Below, one piece after another: positions 17,637-27,236 of a stretch of 64,000 nt of DNA (position 1 is the first letter of the stretch; each line of letters opens with the position of its first letter). The position numbers were made by a program, and so were the translations under genes. This stretch comes from Sipunculus nudus (lineage: Eukaryota > Annelida > Sipuncula > Golfingiida > Sipunculidae): assembly GCA_026874595.1 (NCBI GenBank), contig JAPPUL010000069.1, positions 680,001-744,000 on the forward strand, in the 5' to 3' direction. Below the pieces are notes generated by a model. That model made no database searches. It was given only the letters and a program-made list of their open reading frames with translations, and was not told where the DNA came from.

Positions 17637-17957
17637 ATGAGAGAAATAAGAAGACATTGCTTTGTGTGTACAAACCAGCGTCCACCTGCGGTAAAAGAGT
17701 CATGTGGGGGTTCTGGGTCGCATAAGCTATATGCACGCCTTATAGAAGAGATGGATAAAAGGAATCTTCTGGGCAAAGTTTTGGTAACTCCGGCAGGTTG
17801 TCTTGGTCCTTGTTCAGATGGTCCAATATTTGTAGTATATCCTGAGGGTGTATGGTACTCAAATATAAAAGAGGAAGATATCGAAGAAATAGTTGAAAGT
17901 CATTTGGAGAATGGGAATCCGGTTGAGAGGCTTACCTATACATATCCAATGTACTAA
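17637..17957 (+). CDS. Thioredoxin-like [2Fe-2S] ferredoxin
   Basis: Small protein of the thioredoxin-fold [2Fe-2S] ferredoxin family (Shethna-type and NuoE/HoxE-like domains). Cysteines fit the family: HCFVCTNQRP, then ESCGGSGSHKLY, then PAGCLGPCSDGP, with a closing VVYPEGVWYSNIKEEDIEEIV that is also typical. The frame extends upstream through GTG and TTG codons, but ATG at 17637 gives the usual start close to the first Cys. IspH follows after 30 bases on the same strand, and since IspH needs electrons for its [4Fe-4S] centre, a donor role is possible; that is inference. Confidence 0.88.
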   Translation: MREIRRHCFVCTNQRPPAVKESCGGSGSHKLYARLIEEMDKRNLLGKVLVTPAGCLGPCSDGPIFVVYPEGVWYSNIKEEDIEEIVESHLENGNPVERLTYTYPMY

Positions 17958-17987
17958 ATAAAAGTGATCAGGATACGGGGTTTTTGA

Positions 17988-18848
17988 ATGGAAATAGTAT
18001 TATCTAGAGAAATGGGGTACTGTTATGGGGTTCGTGATGCAGTTGATCTTGTTATTGAGGCCTCTAGAACAAATAGTGTTCAAACTTGGGGTCCTATAAT
18101 ACATAATCCACTTGCAATAAAAGAGCTTGAGGATGAGCATTCGATATACAACATAGAGGATTTAGAAGATTTAAAGGCTTCAAATCTTGCTATACGAGCG
18201 CATGGAGTGTCTCCAAAAGTCCTGTCGTCTTTTAAAGAGGAAAATGTAAATATTCTTGATGCAACTTGTCCTTTTGTGAAGAAGACTCAGGAACTTGCAA
18301 AAGATTTGGTAGAAGATGGCTATTTTGTTGTAATACTTGGTAAAAAGAATCATCCTGAAGTGCTTGGTATTGAAGGATATGTTAGTGGACATTCGCTTGT
18401 AGTACAAACTCTTGAAGATCTTGAGAAACTTACAAAGCATAAAAAGATAGGGATAGTCTTTCAAAGTACTATAACAATTGATGATACACGGGAGCTTTTG
18501 CCTGAGATTACAAAATACGCACAAGAGCTAAAAATACATACAACTATTTGCGGAGTGACAAAAACGCGGCAAAAAGAGGCAAGAAGAATATCACAAATTG
18601 TTGATCTTATGATAGTAATAGGAGCAGGGAATAGTTCAAATTCTAAAAAGCTATATGAGATTGCAAAAGATATTAATAAAAATACAATACAAATAAATGA
18701 TGCAAAAGAGCTTGATAAAATAAACTTTAGAGGGGTAGGGAAAGTTGGGATAGTGACAGGGACATCAACACCTGATAGTGTTATATCTTTAATAATTAAA
18801 GAACTGCAAAGGCATGCAAAAGAAAACAAAAATCTAAAAAACGTCTAA
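17988..18848 (+). CDS. ispH: 4-hydroxy-3-methylbut-2-enyl diphosphate reductase IspH
   Basis: IspH is the last enzyme of the MEP isoprenoid pathway, reducing HMBPP to IPP and DMAPP with a [4Fe-4S] cluster. The three cluster cysteines are C12 (GYCYGV), C94 (DATCPFV) and C188 (TTICGVT). The active-site histidine and Glu region appears as IRAHGVSP and later KKNHPEVLGIEGY; GAGNSSNS at 212-219 and TGTSTPD near the end bind diphosphate. Length (286) is normal. It follows the [2Fe-2S] protein closely. Confidence 0.95.
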   Translation: MEIVLSREMGYCYGVRDAVDLVIEASRTNSVQTWGPIIHNPLAIKELEDEHSIYNIEDLEDLKASNLAIRAHGVSPKVLSSFKEENVNILDATCPFVKKTQELAKDLVEDGYFVVILGKKNHPEVLGIEGYVSGHSLVVQTLEDLEKLTKHKKIGIVFQSTITIDDTRELLPEITKYAQELKIHTTICGVTKTRQKEARRISQIVDLMIVIGAGNSSNSKKLYEIAKDINKNTIQINDAKELDKINFRGVGKVGIVTGTSTPDSVISLIIKELQRHAKENKNLKNV

Positions 18849-18983
18849 ACATCATATAAAAACTGTATGGGAGTGATTCTAGAATAGATTAGAAGAGATA
18901 ATTGTAGAATTGAAAATATAGTTTTAAGTGTTTAAATCGAAAGTATCATTAATTATCTAAATAAATGAGAAAGTAGGTAGGCT

Positions 18984-19334
18984 ATGGAAATAAAAACTGA
19001 GCTACAAACGCGTGAGAATAAAGAAGGCATAGTAATAATTGAGCCATCGGGTGAATTGGCATTAGAGAGTGCCAATGAGCTAAGAACGACAGTAAAGGCA
19101 AAGATTGGGCAGGCGTACCACAATATATTAATTAATTTGTCTAATGTTGATTATATCGACAGTTCGGGGATAGGGGTACTTGTATCAAGCCTTGCGTATT
19201 TGAAAAAACACAATGGGACGTTAAAGCTTTCTGGCTTACATGGTAATGTGCAAAAGATGTTTGAATTTAGCAAGTTAGACATGGCATTTTCAATATTTAA
19301 AGACAAACAAGAGGCACTTGACAAATGGGATTAA
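18984..19334 (+). CDS. STAS-domain anti-sigma factor antagonist
   Basis: SpoIIAA/RsbV-like single STAS domain protein of 116 residues. The phosphoacceptor region VDYIDSSGIGVLVS places the switch serine at S60 or S61. Such proteins bind and release an anti-sigma kinase according to phosphorylation. No kinase or sigma factor gene is adjacent, so the partner must be elsewhere. The stop TAA shares the palindromic TTAA (19331-19334) with the stop of the convergent gene. Confidence 0.9.
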   Translation: MEIKTELQTRENKEGIVIIEPSGELALESANELRTTVKAKIGQAYHNILINLSNVDYIDSSGIGVLVSSLAYLKKHNGTLKLSGLHGNVQKMFEFSKLDMAFSIFKDKQEALDKWD

Positions 19335-20119
19335 CGTGGAATAAGGTTTCCCTGTCCGTCATAGTATAGTTTATATCTTAGTTTACCTGAATCAAAATAC
19401 TCATATGTAATATATCCGAGGAGGGTATTGTTGTAATCAAAGCGTCTTGCCTCATGTAGTTTATTCTTGTTATATTTATAACTTGTGTATCCTATGATAT
19501 GATGTTTGTTATTGTACCTGGTTTTCTTTGCTTGCAGCCCTTTTTTATTATACTGATATTTAATGTATTGTAAAAGGATATTGGATGGGGTATAATATGA
19601 GACCTTAATCTTTTTATTTTGCTTTGAGTATGAAAAGACGGTATAATTTTTGAGTTTCTTGTCTTTGTAATAATTCTCAACCCGTCTTATTTGTTTATCT
19701 TTAGCTCGATAAAAGATTTTGATATAAGTCTTTGTTATAGGGTTGTATTTTTTAATGATAAGTTTATTGTTATAAAAGATAGTAATTCTTTTTAGTTGTT
19801 TTTGTATGTATGTCTTAAGTCCCTTAATTAGGTTGCCTTGGTAAAGCAAAACCTCTTCATGTACAACATTTCCATTATCTATATACTTGTACTTTATAAG
19901 GCGTTTTTCTGAGTCATAGTAAGCAATATAATAATCTTTCTGAGAATATATATAATCAGTAATATTAGTAAGCTCATTTTGAAAGAGTTTTAAGCCATTA
20001 TACTTTGTAACAGCTGTCTTTGCATCGTAATACTTTATATTATATTGAGCATATCCATCTAAAGCGAATAAGAAGAAGATGATAATATATCTGCTTATGT
20101 TTTTATAAGTTACTTTCAT
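19331..20119 (-). CDS. Secreted Tyr/Lys-rich repeat protein (YD-like)
   Basis: A 262-residue protein with a likely signal peptide (ISRYIIIFFLFALDGYAQ, cleavage near 24). The mature part is a run of short beta-like units of the form K-Y-N-K-x-x-x-L or Y-Y-D-x-x-G-x-L, for instance YKYNKNKLHEARRFDYNN and KLYYDGQGNLI, reminiscent of YD/RHS-like or YwqK-type repeats. I would not assign a function. There is no toxin domain visible. No Shine-Dalgarno is evident. Its stop shares four bases with the STAS gene. Confidence 0.65.
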   Translation of the reverse strand: MKVTYKNISRYIIIFFLFALDGYAQYNIKYYDAKTAVTKYNGLKLFQNELTNITDYIYSQKDYYIAYYDSEKRLIKYKYIDNGNVVHEEVLLYQGNLIKGLKTYIQKQLKRITIFYNNKLIIKKYNPITKTYIKIFYRAKDKQIRRVENYYKDKKLKNYTVFSYSKQNKKIKVSYYTPSNILLQYIKYQYNKKGLQAKKTRYNNKHHIIGYTSYKYNKNKLHEARRFDYNNTLLGYITYEYFDSGKLRYKLYYDGQGNLIPR

Positions 20120-20235
20120 AGGAGTACGTTATTTTCTAAGTAATTTTAATTTCTCTTAAACTCTCTTATATGCTGGTCATTTATAAAAAGTGAGTACTTC
20201 CAATAATAATAATAAAATATATTATGTATATTTTC

Positions 20236-20264
20236 TTGACAATTAATTAAAAAAAGACTTACTT
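20236..20264 (+). promoter_or_regulatory. Candidate promoter upstream of hisD
   Basis: A perfect -35 box TTGACA stands at 20236-20241, followed after 17-18 bases by TTACTT/TACTTT, a poor -10 match. The region is AT-rich and about 75 bases before the hisD start. Only the -35 is convincing. Confidence 0.3.
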
Positions 20265-20316
20265 TGCTTGATATTTTTAATATATATATTTTTCTAATTA
20301 CAAGATAGTTGTAAAC

Positions 20317-21616
20317 ATGCTTAAGATTTACTCAGCCGAAGATTATATTAAAAAGCTTAAAGACAGAGGGATAAAGAACTATTTAAGTATCCAAGAGCCG
20401 GTATATCAAATCATACAAAACGTGATTAGTAGGGGAGATGATGCTTTACTACAATATGCGCAGTCATTTGATCAGATAGAAGATATAAAAGACTTTAGGA
20501 TAAGATGTAGTGAAGAAGAGAAAGAGCAGGGGATTAGCTCACTTCCTAATGATATGAAAGATATAATAGATGAGGCCTATGAGAATATATATACTTTTCA
20601 CTCGAAGGAACTCCAACACAACTGGTCCTTTTCAAAAGATGGAGCATATCTTGGTCAACTTATATCACCGATAGAGAAGATAGGAGCTTACGTACCTGGG
20701 GGTAAAGGGACTTATCCATCTACAGTGCTTATGAACTGTATTCCTGCGCAGATTGCGGGGGGTACCAGAAATATATATAACAACCCCCCCGACACCGATA
20801 CGTGGACACCTTGATCCTGCGATATTATATGCAGGATCTCTTTGCGGTGTTAAGGAGTTTTATAAGATAGGGGGAGCGGGTGCGATTGCTGCTTTAACTT
20901 ATGGGACTAAATCTGTTAAGAAGGTATATAAGATAGTTGGTCCTGGGAATTTATTTGTATCTATTGCTAAAAAGCTTGTATACGGGCATGTGGATATAGA
21001 TATGATAGCGGGTCCGTCAGAGATTATGATACTAGCGGATGAGAACTCCCCTATAGATTATATTACGTATGATCTTTTTTCACAGAGTGAACATTCTGAA
21101 GACTCATCATCGATATTGCTTGTACCGAATGAGAAGATGGCTCATGAAGTTATTAGCTTTGCTAAAAAGAAAGTAAAAGCGTCTAAGCGAAAATATACCT
21201 TAGAACGGGCTTTAGAAGACAATGGAGTTATAGCTATTTATTCATCTTTGAGGGAAGCATTTGACATTATAAATGAATACGCCCCTGAGCATCTTGGGAT
21301 ACTGATGGATATAAATATAGCAGATATTGCTAAATACATTAAAAATGTTGGTTCTATTTTTATGGGAGCTAATACACCTGAGCCTATTGGGGACTATTTT
21401 GCAGGGACTAACCATAGTCTACCTACTGGGGGGACTGCAAAATTCTTTTCACCACTTGGTGTTTACGATTTTCAAAAGCGGACATCAATAACCTGTTATA
21501 GTAAAGAATTGCTTGAGAAGAATAAAGATAAGATTATTCGTTTTGCAGAATATGAAGGATTTTTTGAGCATGCAAATAGTATACGGATAAGGTGTGATAA
21601 TACTACTACTAAATAA
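20317..21616 (+). pseudogene. hisD: Histidinol dehydrogenase hisD, split by a +1 frameshift
   Basis: HisD oxidises L-histidinol to L-histidine in two NAD+-dependent steps. The two halves are both well conserved: the first runs from ATG 20317 through GAYVPGGKGTYPSTVLMN and CIPAQIAG; the second continues with [57 protein letters not shown] and GDYFAGTNHSLPTGGTA. They are in different frames, and the switch falls in a run of six G at 20757-20762, where five would keep one frame. Without correction the first half ends at 20814. The rest shows no decay, so sequencing error, recent mutation, phase variation or slippage decoding are all open. Confidence 0.88.
20757..20762 (+). other. G6 homopolymer at the hisD frameshift
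   Basis: Six consecutive G after GC and before TACC. Reading through five G would join the conserved Ala-Gly of the first half to the Val-Pro-Glu of the second. A C7 run lies about 25 bases downstream but is in phase with the conserved protein and needs no correction. Confidence 0.85.
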
Positions 21617-21665
21617 TAATTATATAAACATTTCTTTATATAAACATTTCTTTTTGAGTGGTAAG

Positions 21666-22274
21666 ATGAAAATTATAGTAATTGGTGCAACGGGAGTACT
21701 TGGAGGTGGAGTAACAAAGGTATTAAAAGCCGAGCATGATGTTATTGAAGTTGGATATCGGAGTGGAGATTATACTGTAGACATTACGGATTTGGGTTCG
21801 ATTGGGAATCTTTATGAGCAAATTGGCAGTTTTGATGCACTGGTTTCGGCTACTGGTGCAGTACACTTTGGAGCTTTGGAAGGAATGACTCAGGAACAAT
21901 GGATGCTTGGCATCAATAATAAATTAATGGGGCAAGTCAATTTAGTTCTTGAAGGGCTAAATCATATTGCTGATAATGGTTCTTTTACATTGACGACAGG
22001 AGTTCTTAGTGAGGATCCTATTCCCTATGGCACAGCGGCCACGATGGTCAATAGAGCTCTTGAGGGTTTTGTGGCATCTGCCGCACTTGAAATGCCTAGA
22101 GGGGTCCGTATTAATGCTGTCAGTCCAACTTTGTTAACGGAGTCTGTAGAATCTTTTGGCGCTGCATTTCTAGGCTTTGACCCTGTTCCTGCTTCTAAAG
22201 CTGCTCTGGGTTTTCTAAAGAGTATTGGTGGCAAACGAACGGGAGAAACTTTTGTCGTTAAAGGGCTTGTCTAA
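21666..22274 (+). CDS. Atypical short-chain dehydrogenase
   Basis: Classical-size SDR of about 202 residues. It starts with the Rossmann motif GATGVLGGG and has DITDLGSI, LVSATGAVHFGALEGMTQEQW, GQVNLVLEGL and PRGVRINAVSP, and a late GKRTGETF. The normal catalytic Tyr-x-x-x-Lys is not present: the region reads YGTAATMVNRALEGF, as in a recognised subfamily of small SDRs found in proteobacteria. The frame opens at 21594 but ATG 21666 gives the family start. Codon use looks more balanced than in neighbours, so horizontal transfer is possible. Substrate unknown. Confidence 0.82.
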   Translation: MKIIVIGATGVLGGGVTKVLKAEHDVIEVGYRSGDYTVDITDLGSIGNLYEQIGSFDALVSATGAVHFGALEGMTQEQWMLGINNKLMGQVNLVLEGLNHIADNGSFTLTTGVLSEDPIPYGTAATMVNRALEGFVASAALEMPRGVRINAVSPTLLTESVESFGAAFLGFDPVPASKAALGFLKSIGGKRTGETFVVKGLV

Positions 22275-22380
22275 ATACTAACTTTTAATGTAGCTATAGT
22301 ATTATTTTTATGAAGTGATTAATCAGGAGAACGATTATGTTTCCAAGTCAATGTACCCAACATTTAATTTCTTTAAAAAG

Positions 22381-22929
22381 TTAGCCTTCTGCTATGTTCC
22401 TTGAGTATGCTTTTCCTATTTTTGTAACTATGTCTAATGTCAAGATACTTAAGGCTATCCAAACTGCTATATAAACTAAATAAAGAGGTGGGAAAATATA
22501 AGCATAAATACCTTTTTCAGGAAGCAGACGATATAATAGCTTTAGAATATAAATAGCCCCATAAGCAGCCCACCAAAGGTTCACTCTAGAATGCCTTATA
22601 CCTTCATTCTTGTGACTTATATCCCATATCTCTTTTAGGACCTTATATGGTGCAAATAAATTAACAATGGGAATAATAAAAGACCAAACAGACCGTGCTG
22701 GGCTATAATTCATGGTCTCACCTGAGAGTATGCCAAGATTCTTATTGATTCTATAGATCCACATAAGAAAAGTAATAATTGTAATGAGTAGGAGGACGAT
22801 CTGCACACGTTCTATAATATCTACTGTTATCTCACCTCGATCAGGGCTCACATCGGATAGTTGGGCATCTTCAGGCATAGTTGAATAGTAATAGAAGAGA
22901 TGAAAGACAGCAATTATAAGAACGCTCAT
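22381..22929 (-). CDS. DUF4328-like membrane protein
   Basis: Membrane protein with four or so hydrophobic segments. The family signature is SPARSVWSFIIPIVNLFAPYKVLKEIW near the middle, as in DUF4328 proteins of unknown function. The first ATG is at 22929, but the frame stays open for 34 codons upstream (back to a TAG at 23032-23034), and that translated stretch (RLLRGITTIKAK, then LTKILQVLIKAN) looks like the missing N-terminus of the family. It holds no ATG, GTG or TTG, so the start is uncertain or the gene has lost its start codon. It follows the TPR gene closely. Confidence 0.7.
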   Translation of the reverse strand: MSVLIIAVFHLFYYYSTMPEDAQLSDVSPDRGEITVDIIERVQIVLLLITIITFLMWIYRINKNLGILSGETMNYSPARSVWSFIIPIVNLFAPYKVLKEIWDISHKNEGIRHSRVNLWWAAYGAIYILKLLYRLLPEKGIYAYIFPPLYLVYIAVWIALSILTLDIVTKIGKAYSRNIAEG

Positions 22930-23051
22930 AGATGCAATATTAGCTTTTATTAAAACTTGTAGTATTTTTGTTAGCTTAGCGTGTGGTTTAGCTTTTATAG
23001 TTGTTATTCCTCGTAGTAAACGCTTTCTTTGCTATCTTACTGCTATTCTTC

Positions 23052-24086
23052 TTAAGACAGCTTGTCAAGCTTTATTTTTACCCCTCTTAATAAGAGGTTT
23101 GCATCTTCTTCTACTCCGCGTCTTAAGAAGACATTTGACATGAAGTCTACTTCCAATTTCCCTGACTTGTGTTTGGCTTGTTTTAAGTATTCTTCATAAT
23201 GTTTCTCGCTTCGTTTTAGGGCTTCTTTAATCTCTTTTTTGCTTTTGCCCATCTTTTTATATAACTGTGCAAAAGATTCCTCTAACAATCCAAGATATCT
23301 GTTAGATAGGAAGTGCGAGGGTGCTTGTTTATATCTTTCATTAAAATCTTTATAGGTCTTTAAGGTTGCTTTATAGCTTCCTTCTGCTTTTTTATACTCC
23401 CCTTTCTTATAATAATTATAACCTCTATTATATAAGGAATGACCTAAGTTTAATAAGGCCTGGAAGGATAAATAGAAATCTTCTTTATTTTTATATGCTT
23501 GGCGAAAATAGTATATTGCGTTATCATAATCTTCTATTGAGTAGTATGTTAGGCCTAGTGTGTATTGAGACAGGTATACCTCCCCCACTCCCTCATCGCC
23601 ATACTTTTCAAGAACTTCTTTATTACCCTTAACTAGTTTTGCAAGTTCATCATCTGTTATATTACCTCCTTCTACTACCTCATCTCCTGCGTCTCTAACC
23701 TTTTCTAGTAAATCTAGATTTGCTTCGTAATATTTATTACTTATTTCCGCTCTTTGTAAATCTCCCATATAAGATAATATCCCAACTGAGCCTAACAATA
23801 AAAGCAATGCTCCAACTCCCCACAAGAGCTTAGCTCTGTTATTCTCAATAAAACCTATTAGTGCGTATATTGTCTTTTGTATGCTATCTATAGCTCCAAG
23901 TCCTTCTGGTTCTAGGGCATTATTATCTTTTTGCTTTTTATTCTCTTTTTTTATCCCTTCTTTTTTAATCTCCTCTTTAATCTCTTTTTCTTGTTTTGCA
24001 GAATCAGGATCTTTAACGTCTTTGCTGTCTTTATCCTTTCTTATATTCTTTCCTGTACTCTTTCTTGTGCCCTTTCTTTTCTTCAA
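23052..24086 (-). CDS. Membrane-anchored TPR protein
   Basis: A 344-residue protein with a Lys/Glu-rich cytoplasmic N-terminus (about 1-60), one membrane helix (LLWGVGALLLLLGSVGIL, about 88-105), then TPR-like helical repeats (LGLTYYSIEDYDNAIYYFRQA and LGHSLYNRGYNYYKKGEYKKA). Layout resembles YfgM-like periplasmic scaffold proteins, though that is only architecture. The frame begins with TTG; AGAGG stands about 8 nt upstream. It lies 86 bases after the end of rpsA and probably shares its transcript. Confidence 0.78.
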   Translation of the reverse strand: MKKRKGTRKSTGKNIRKDKDSKDVKDPDSAKQEKEIKEEIKKEGIKKENKKQKDNNALEPEGLGAIDSIQKTIYALIGFIENNRAKLLWGVGALLLLLGSVGILSYMGDLQRAEISNKYYEANLDLLEKVRDAGDEVVEGGNITDDELAKLVKGNKEVLEKYGDEGVGEVYLSQYTLGLTYYSIEDYDNAIYYFRQAYKNKEDFYLSFQALLNLGHSLYNRGYNYYKKGEYKKAEGSYKATLKTYKDFNERYKQAPSHFLSNRYLGLLEESFAQLYKKMGKSKKEIKEALKRSEKHYEEYLKQAKHKSGKLEVDFMSNVFLRRGVEEDANLLLRGVKIKLDKLS

Positions 24087-24172
24087 TTTCTTTTCCTCTT
24101 CTTTTTAGTTTTTTGTTTTATGATTTAATCTATAAACCTTTTTTTATAAACGTTTTTCTTAAGAAGAAGCTT

Positions 24173-25990
24173 TTAATCTGTGCTATCCTTTTTATCCTGA
24201 TTCATGAAGTCTCCGAGTGTTGCTCCTCCTTCTGTTACCTTCTTTGAATCTTTTACTACATATTTTTTTAATACCTCTGCTTCTCGACGCTTTTCAAGGC
24301 CTTTTACTGTTATATTTATCCTATTTCTATTTACGTCTATATGCTTTATACTTCCTTCTACCTCCATGCCCTCTTTGTAGATTTCTTCTACCGTTTCTTC
24401 TTTCCTCTTTAGCATATCTGCACTATGTAAAAACCCTTCAAGTCCTTCATCTCCCAACTTCAAATATACTCCGTTATCTCCAAAGCGATCTACCGTGCCT
24501 TTTATTATACTTCCTTCAGGATGCTCCTTTCTAAATAACATCCATGGGTTGTCTTCTAGCTGTTTTAGGCCTAGTGATATTATTCGTTCCTCTTTACTGC
24601 TTTTTAATACTTTGAGCGTTAATTTGTCTCCTTCTTTAAAGTCGTGACTCTCAGGATTGCTTTGCTTCTTAGTCCAGTCTATATTATCTTTATGTAATAG
24701 GCCTTGTAGGCCTGTCTTGAGTTCTACGAATACTCCAAATGCTGTTATGCTCTTTACAACTCCATCCACTATCTTGCCCTCTGCGTACTCTTCTTCTACA
24801 TCCTCCCATGGGTTGTCTAGGACTTCTTTCAAGCTTAAGGAGATTCTACGCTCTTCTTTATCTAGTGTTAATATCTTTATTTGGAGCATGTCTCCTATCT
24901 TTAGGATTTCTTCTGGATGATTAACTCGTTTTGTCCAGGACAGTTCTTTTATATGCAAAAGGCCATCTACTCCATCTGTAAGATTTATGAATGCTCCGAA
25001 GTTTACCATTCGTAAAACTTCACCCGTTACTACATCACCTTTTTTATGGGTTTTGGCATATAGATCCCATGGGTCTTCTGTAAGCTGTTTTAAGCCTAGA
25101 TTTATCTTTTGGTTCTCTTGGTCTACTTTTAGTATCTTAAATTCATGTTCGTCCCCTTCTTTTACCACGCTACGGCTATCTTTTATATGACTCCATGATA
25201 GATCTTTTATGTGTGCAAACCCATCTATTCCTTCTTCTAGATTTACAAATATTCCATAGCTTTCTACCTTCTTTATCCGCCCGCTTATTGATTCTCCTTC
25301 TTTTACCTTATTGAAAAATATTTCTCGCTTCTTCCCTCGCTCTACTTCCAGGTGGGCTTTTCTAGATAATACCACATTGTTATTTTCTGGCTCGTATTTA
25401 CTTATTTGGAATATATAGCTCTTGCCTACGTGCTCTTTAGGGTCTTCAACCCGTTTTACGTCTACTTGCGATAATGGGAGAAAGCATTCTACTCCCTTTA
25501 CATCTACTTTATATCCTCCTTTTATCTCCCGTTTTATTATCCCTTCTACTGTGCTCTCCTCTTCGTACGTCTTCGCCAGTAGTGCTTTGCCTTCTATCAT
25601 ATCCGCTTCCCGTTTGCTCAACAACAATCTGTCGTGCTCATCGTCTATTAACATTACTTTAACTTTTATCTTCTGGCCAAGCTTTGGCTCTTCTATAAAC
25701 TCTTCGTGCTTTATTATCCCTTCTAGTTTATATCCTACATCCACGAAAATACCTTGTTCTTCTATCCCTACTATTATTCCTTCTACTATTTGTCCTCGCT
25801 CAAAGGATGACATCGACTCTTCAAACATCTTTTCAAAATTATCTCCCTCTACGTTCTTCATCTCTTCTTTATTGAATGTCTTTCGGTCTTTTGTCTCAAC
25901 ATCTGAGTTGCTTGTCCCTTTCTCTTTAGAATCTTCGCTTCCTTCTTCGTCTTTTTCTTTTTTGTTTACTATTACTATCTTTTTACTCAT
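24173..25990 (-). CDS. rpsA: 30S ribosomal protein S1
   Basis: Ribosomal protein S1, which helps mRNA bind to the 30S subunit, especially mRNAs with weak Shine-Dalgarno sequences. The 605 residues contain six S1 (OB-fold) repeats after an acidic/Lys-rich N-terminal segment of about 55 residues; recurring units such as GYKLEGIIKHEEF, GIDGFAHIKDLSW, GVDGLLHIKELSW, and GLQGLLHKDNIDW mark them. A full six-domain S1 matters here because many + genes in the window lack a Shine-Dalgarno. It lies between tyrA and the TPR gene. Confidence 0.95.
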   Translation of the reverse strand: MSKKIVIVNKKEKDEEGSEDSKEKGTSNSDVETKDRKTFNKEEMKNVEGDNFEKMFEESMSSFERGQIVEGIIVGIEEQGIFVDVGYKLEGIIKHEEFIEEPKLGQKIKVKVMLIDDEHDRLLLSKREADMIEGKALLAKTYEEESTVEGIIKREIKGGYKVDVKGVECFLPLSQVDVKRVEDPKEHVGKSYIFQISKYEPENNNVVLSRKAHLEVERGKKREIFFNKVKEGESISGRIKKVESYGIFVNLEEGIDGFAHIKDLSWSHIKDSRSVVKEGDEHEFKILKVDQENQKINLGLKQLTEDPWDLYAKTHKKGDVVTGEVLRMVNFGAFINLTDGVDGLLHIKELSWTKRVNHPEEILKIGDMLQIKILTLDKEERRISLSLKEVLDNPWEDVEEEYAEGKIVDGVVKSITAFGVFVELKTGLQGLLHKDNIDWTKKQSNPESHDFKEGDKLTLKVLKSSKEERIISLGLKQLEDNPWMLFRKEHPEGSIIKGTVDRFGDNGVYLKLGDEGLEGFLHSADMLKRKEETVEEIYKEGMEVEGSIKHIDVNRNRINITVKGLEKRREAEVLKKYVVKDSKKVTEGGATLGDFMNQDKKDSTD

Positions 25991-26164
25991 TTTTTTAACT
26001 GTTTTCTCTCATGTCTATTTTATTTTTATTTTGCCCCTCTTTCTTTTCCTTCTTATCTCCTCCCTTATCTCTTCCCATTTTAACCTTTTTTCCTTTTAAC
26101 CTTCTTCTTTTTTAGCTTTCACTTTAGATTTTTCATCTTAAATATAAGGCCAATTCAAAGAGCT

Positions 26165-27124
26165 TTAACTACTTTCTTTTTTGTTTTCTTTTTCTTTTTT
26201 CTTTTCTTTTTCTTTTTTCTTTTCTTTTTCTTCCTCTTTTCTAAATATCTCAACTCCTTGACGCCAGCTACGGCTCATTGATAAGTATATCTTTAATTTA
26301 TCTTCCTCCATCTCCTCTATTAAGCCTTTTAACACTTCTATACTATCTTTAAATACTTTTATTCCTTCTAGTATGTTTTGTCTATTTGTCTGTATTATAT
26401 CGCTCCACATTGTTACCTCGCCCATTGATATGCGGGTTGTGTCTAGTAAGCCTCCTCCGTATATTCTTTCTTGTATTCCCTTTCCAAAACCTAGACTATG
26501 TAATAATGTAAACGACAGGCAGCTTGATATTATATGGGGCAGGTGACTTGTTAGCGATACTATTTTATCATGCTCTTTTTTGCTTAATAGGTATACGCTT
26601 CCTCCTACTCTTTCCCATAAGTTCTTTATTTGCTTTAGCTTACTTGCCTTTGTATGTTTTTCTTTTACAACTAATACCACGCTCCCTTTATATAATTCCT
26701 CGTTAGAGTGTTCATAGCCTTCTTGTTCTCCTCCTGCCATTGGGTGTGATCCTATAAACAGTTCCTTAGCCTTCTTTCCCATATTTGATATCTCGTTTAA
26801 TATCTGTGCTTTTGTTGATCCTACGTCCGTTACTACTACATTAGAGTCTAGATAGGGCAGTATTTTTTTGTATATTGGCACTATTGTTTTTACAGGTGTT
26901 GCAAGTACTACTATGTCTGCACCTTCTACTCCTTTTTTATAATCTAATGTATAGCTGCTTAGAATGCCTTTTGATACGCATTCTTGTAATGACTGCTCAT
27001 TACGTCCTATGCCTATTACCTCAACTTCGAGACACTCACTCTTTAGAGTCATCCCTAATGAACCTCCCAATAAGCCAACCCCTATTATGCTTACTTTCTT
27101 GACTGCTGCTTGACCTTCTTGCAA
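26165..27124 (-). CDS. tyrA: Prephenate dehydrogenase
   Basis: TyrA-type enzyme oxidising prephenate to 4-hydroxyphenylpyruvate for tyrosine synthesis. Rossmann loop GVGLLGGSLG near 16-25, DIVVLATPV, VVTDVGSTKA, SHPMAGGEQEG (prephenate dehydrogenase signature) and LTSHLPHIIS are all present. The start is TTG at 27124, the only standard start that keeps the N-terminus, with AGGG about 9 nt upstream. The last 25 residues are a simple Lys/Glu tail encoded by an A/G-rich tract. It sits in an aromatic run: pheA, aroF, tyrA. Confidence 0.92.
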   Translation of the reverse strand: MQEGQAAVKKVSIIGVGLLGGSLGMTLKSECLEVEVIGIGRNEQSLQECVSKGILSSYTLDYKKGVEGADIVVLATPVKTIVPIYKKILPYLDSNVVVTDVGSTKAQILNEISNMGKKAKELFIGSHPMAGGEQEGYEHSNEELYKGSVVLVVKEKHTKASKLKQIKNLWERVGGSVYLLSKKEHDKIVSLTSHLPHIISSCLSFTLLHSLGFGKGIQERIYGGGLLDTTRISMGEVTMWSDIIQTNRQNILEGIKVFKDSIEVLKGLIEEMEEDKLKIYLSMSRSWRQGVEIFRKEEEKEKKKEKEKKKEKENKKESS

Positions 27125-27236
27125 TATTATATCCCTTTGCCGCTTGATAATCTATTTTCTCTTTCTCTTGCAAATTCTTATTAAGTTCATTGTTTCGTAA
27201 GTTTCTACTGCCTTTAATCTTTAGCTATGCTTTAAT

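Noticed and set aside
20786-20792. C7 run in hisD as a second frameshift
   Set aside because: The reading frame after the G6 site stays consistent with the conserved protein through the C run, so no correction is needed there.
25422-26099. Long + strand open frame opposite rpsA
   Set aside because: Shadow of the S1 gene: the opposite strand of purine-rich coding sequence is nearly stop-free and gives a Ser/Phe/Pro-rich product with no family features. Similar shadows lie opposite the chemoreceptor (55114-55947) and tsaD.
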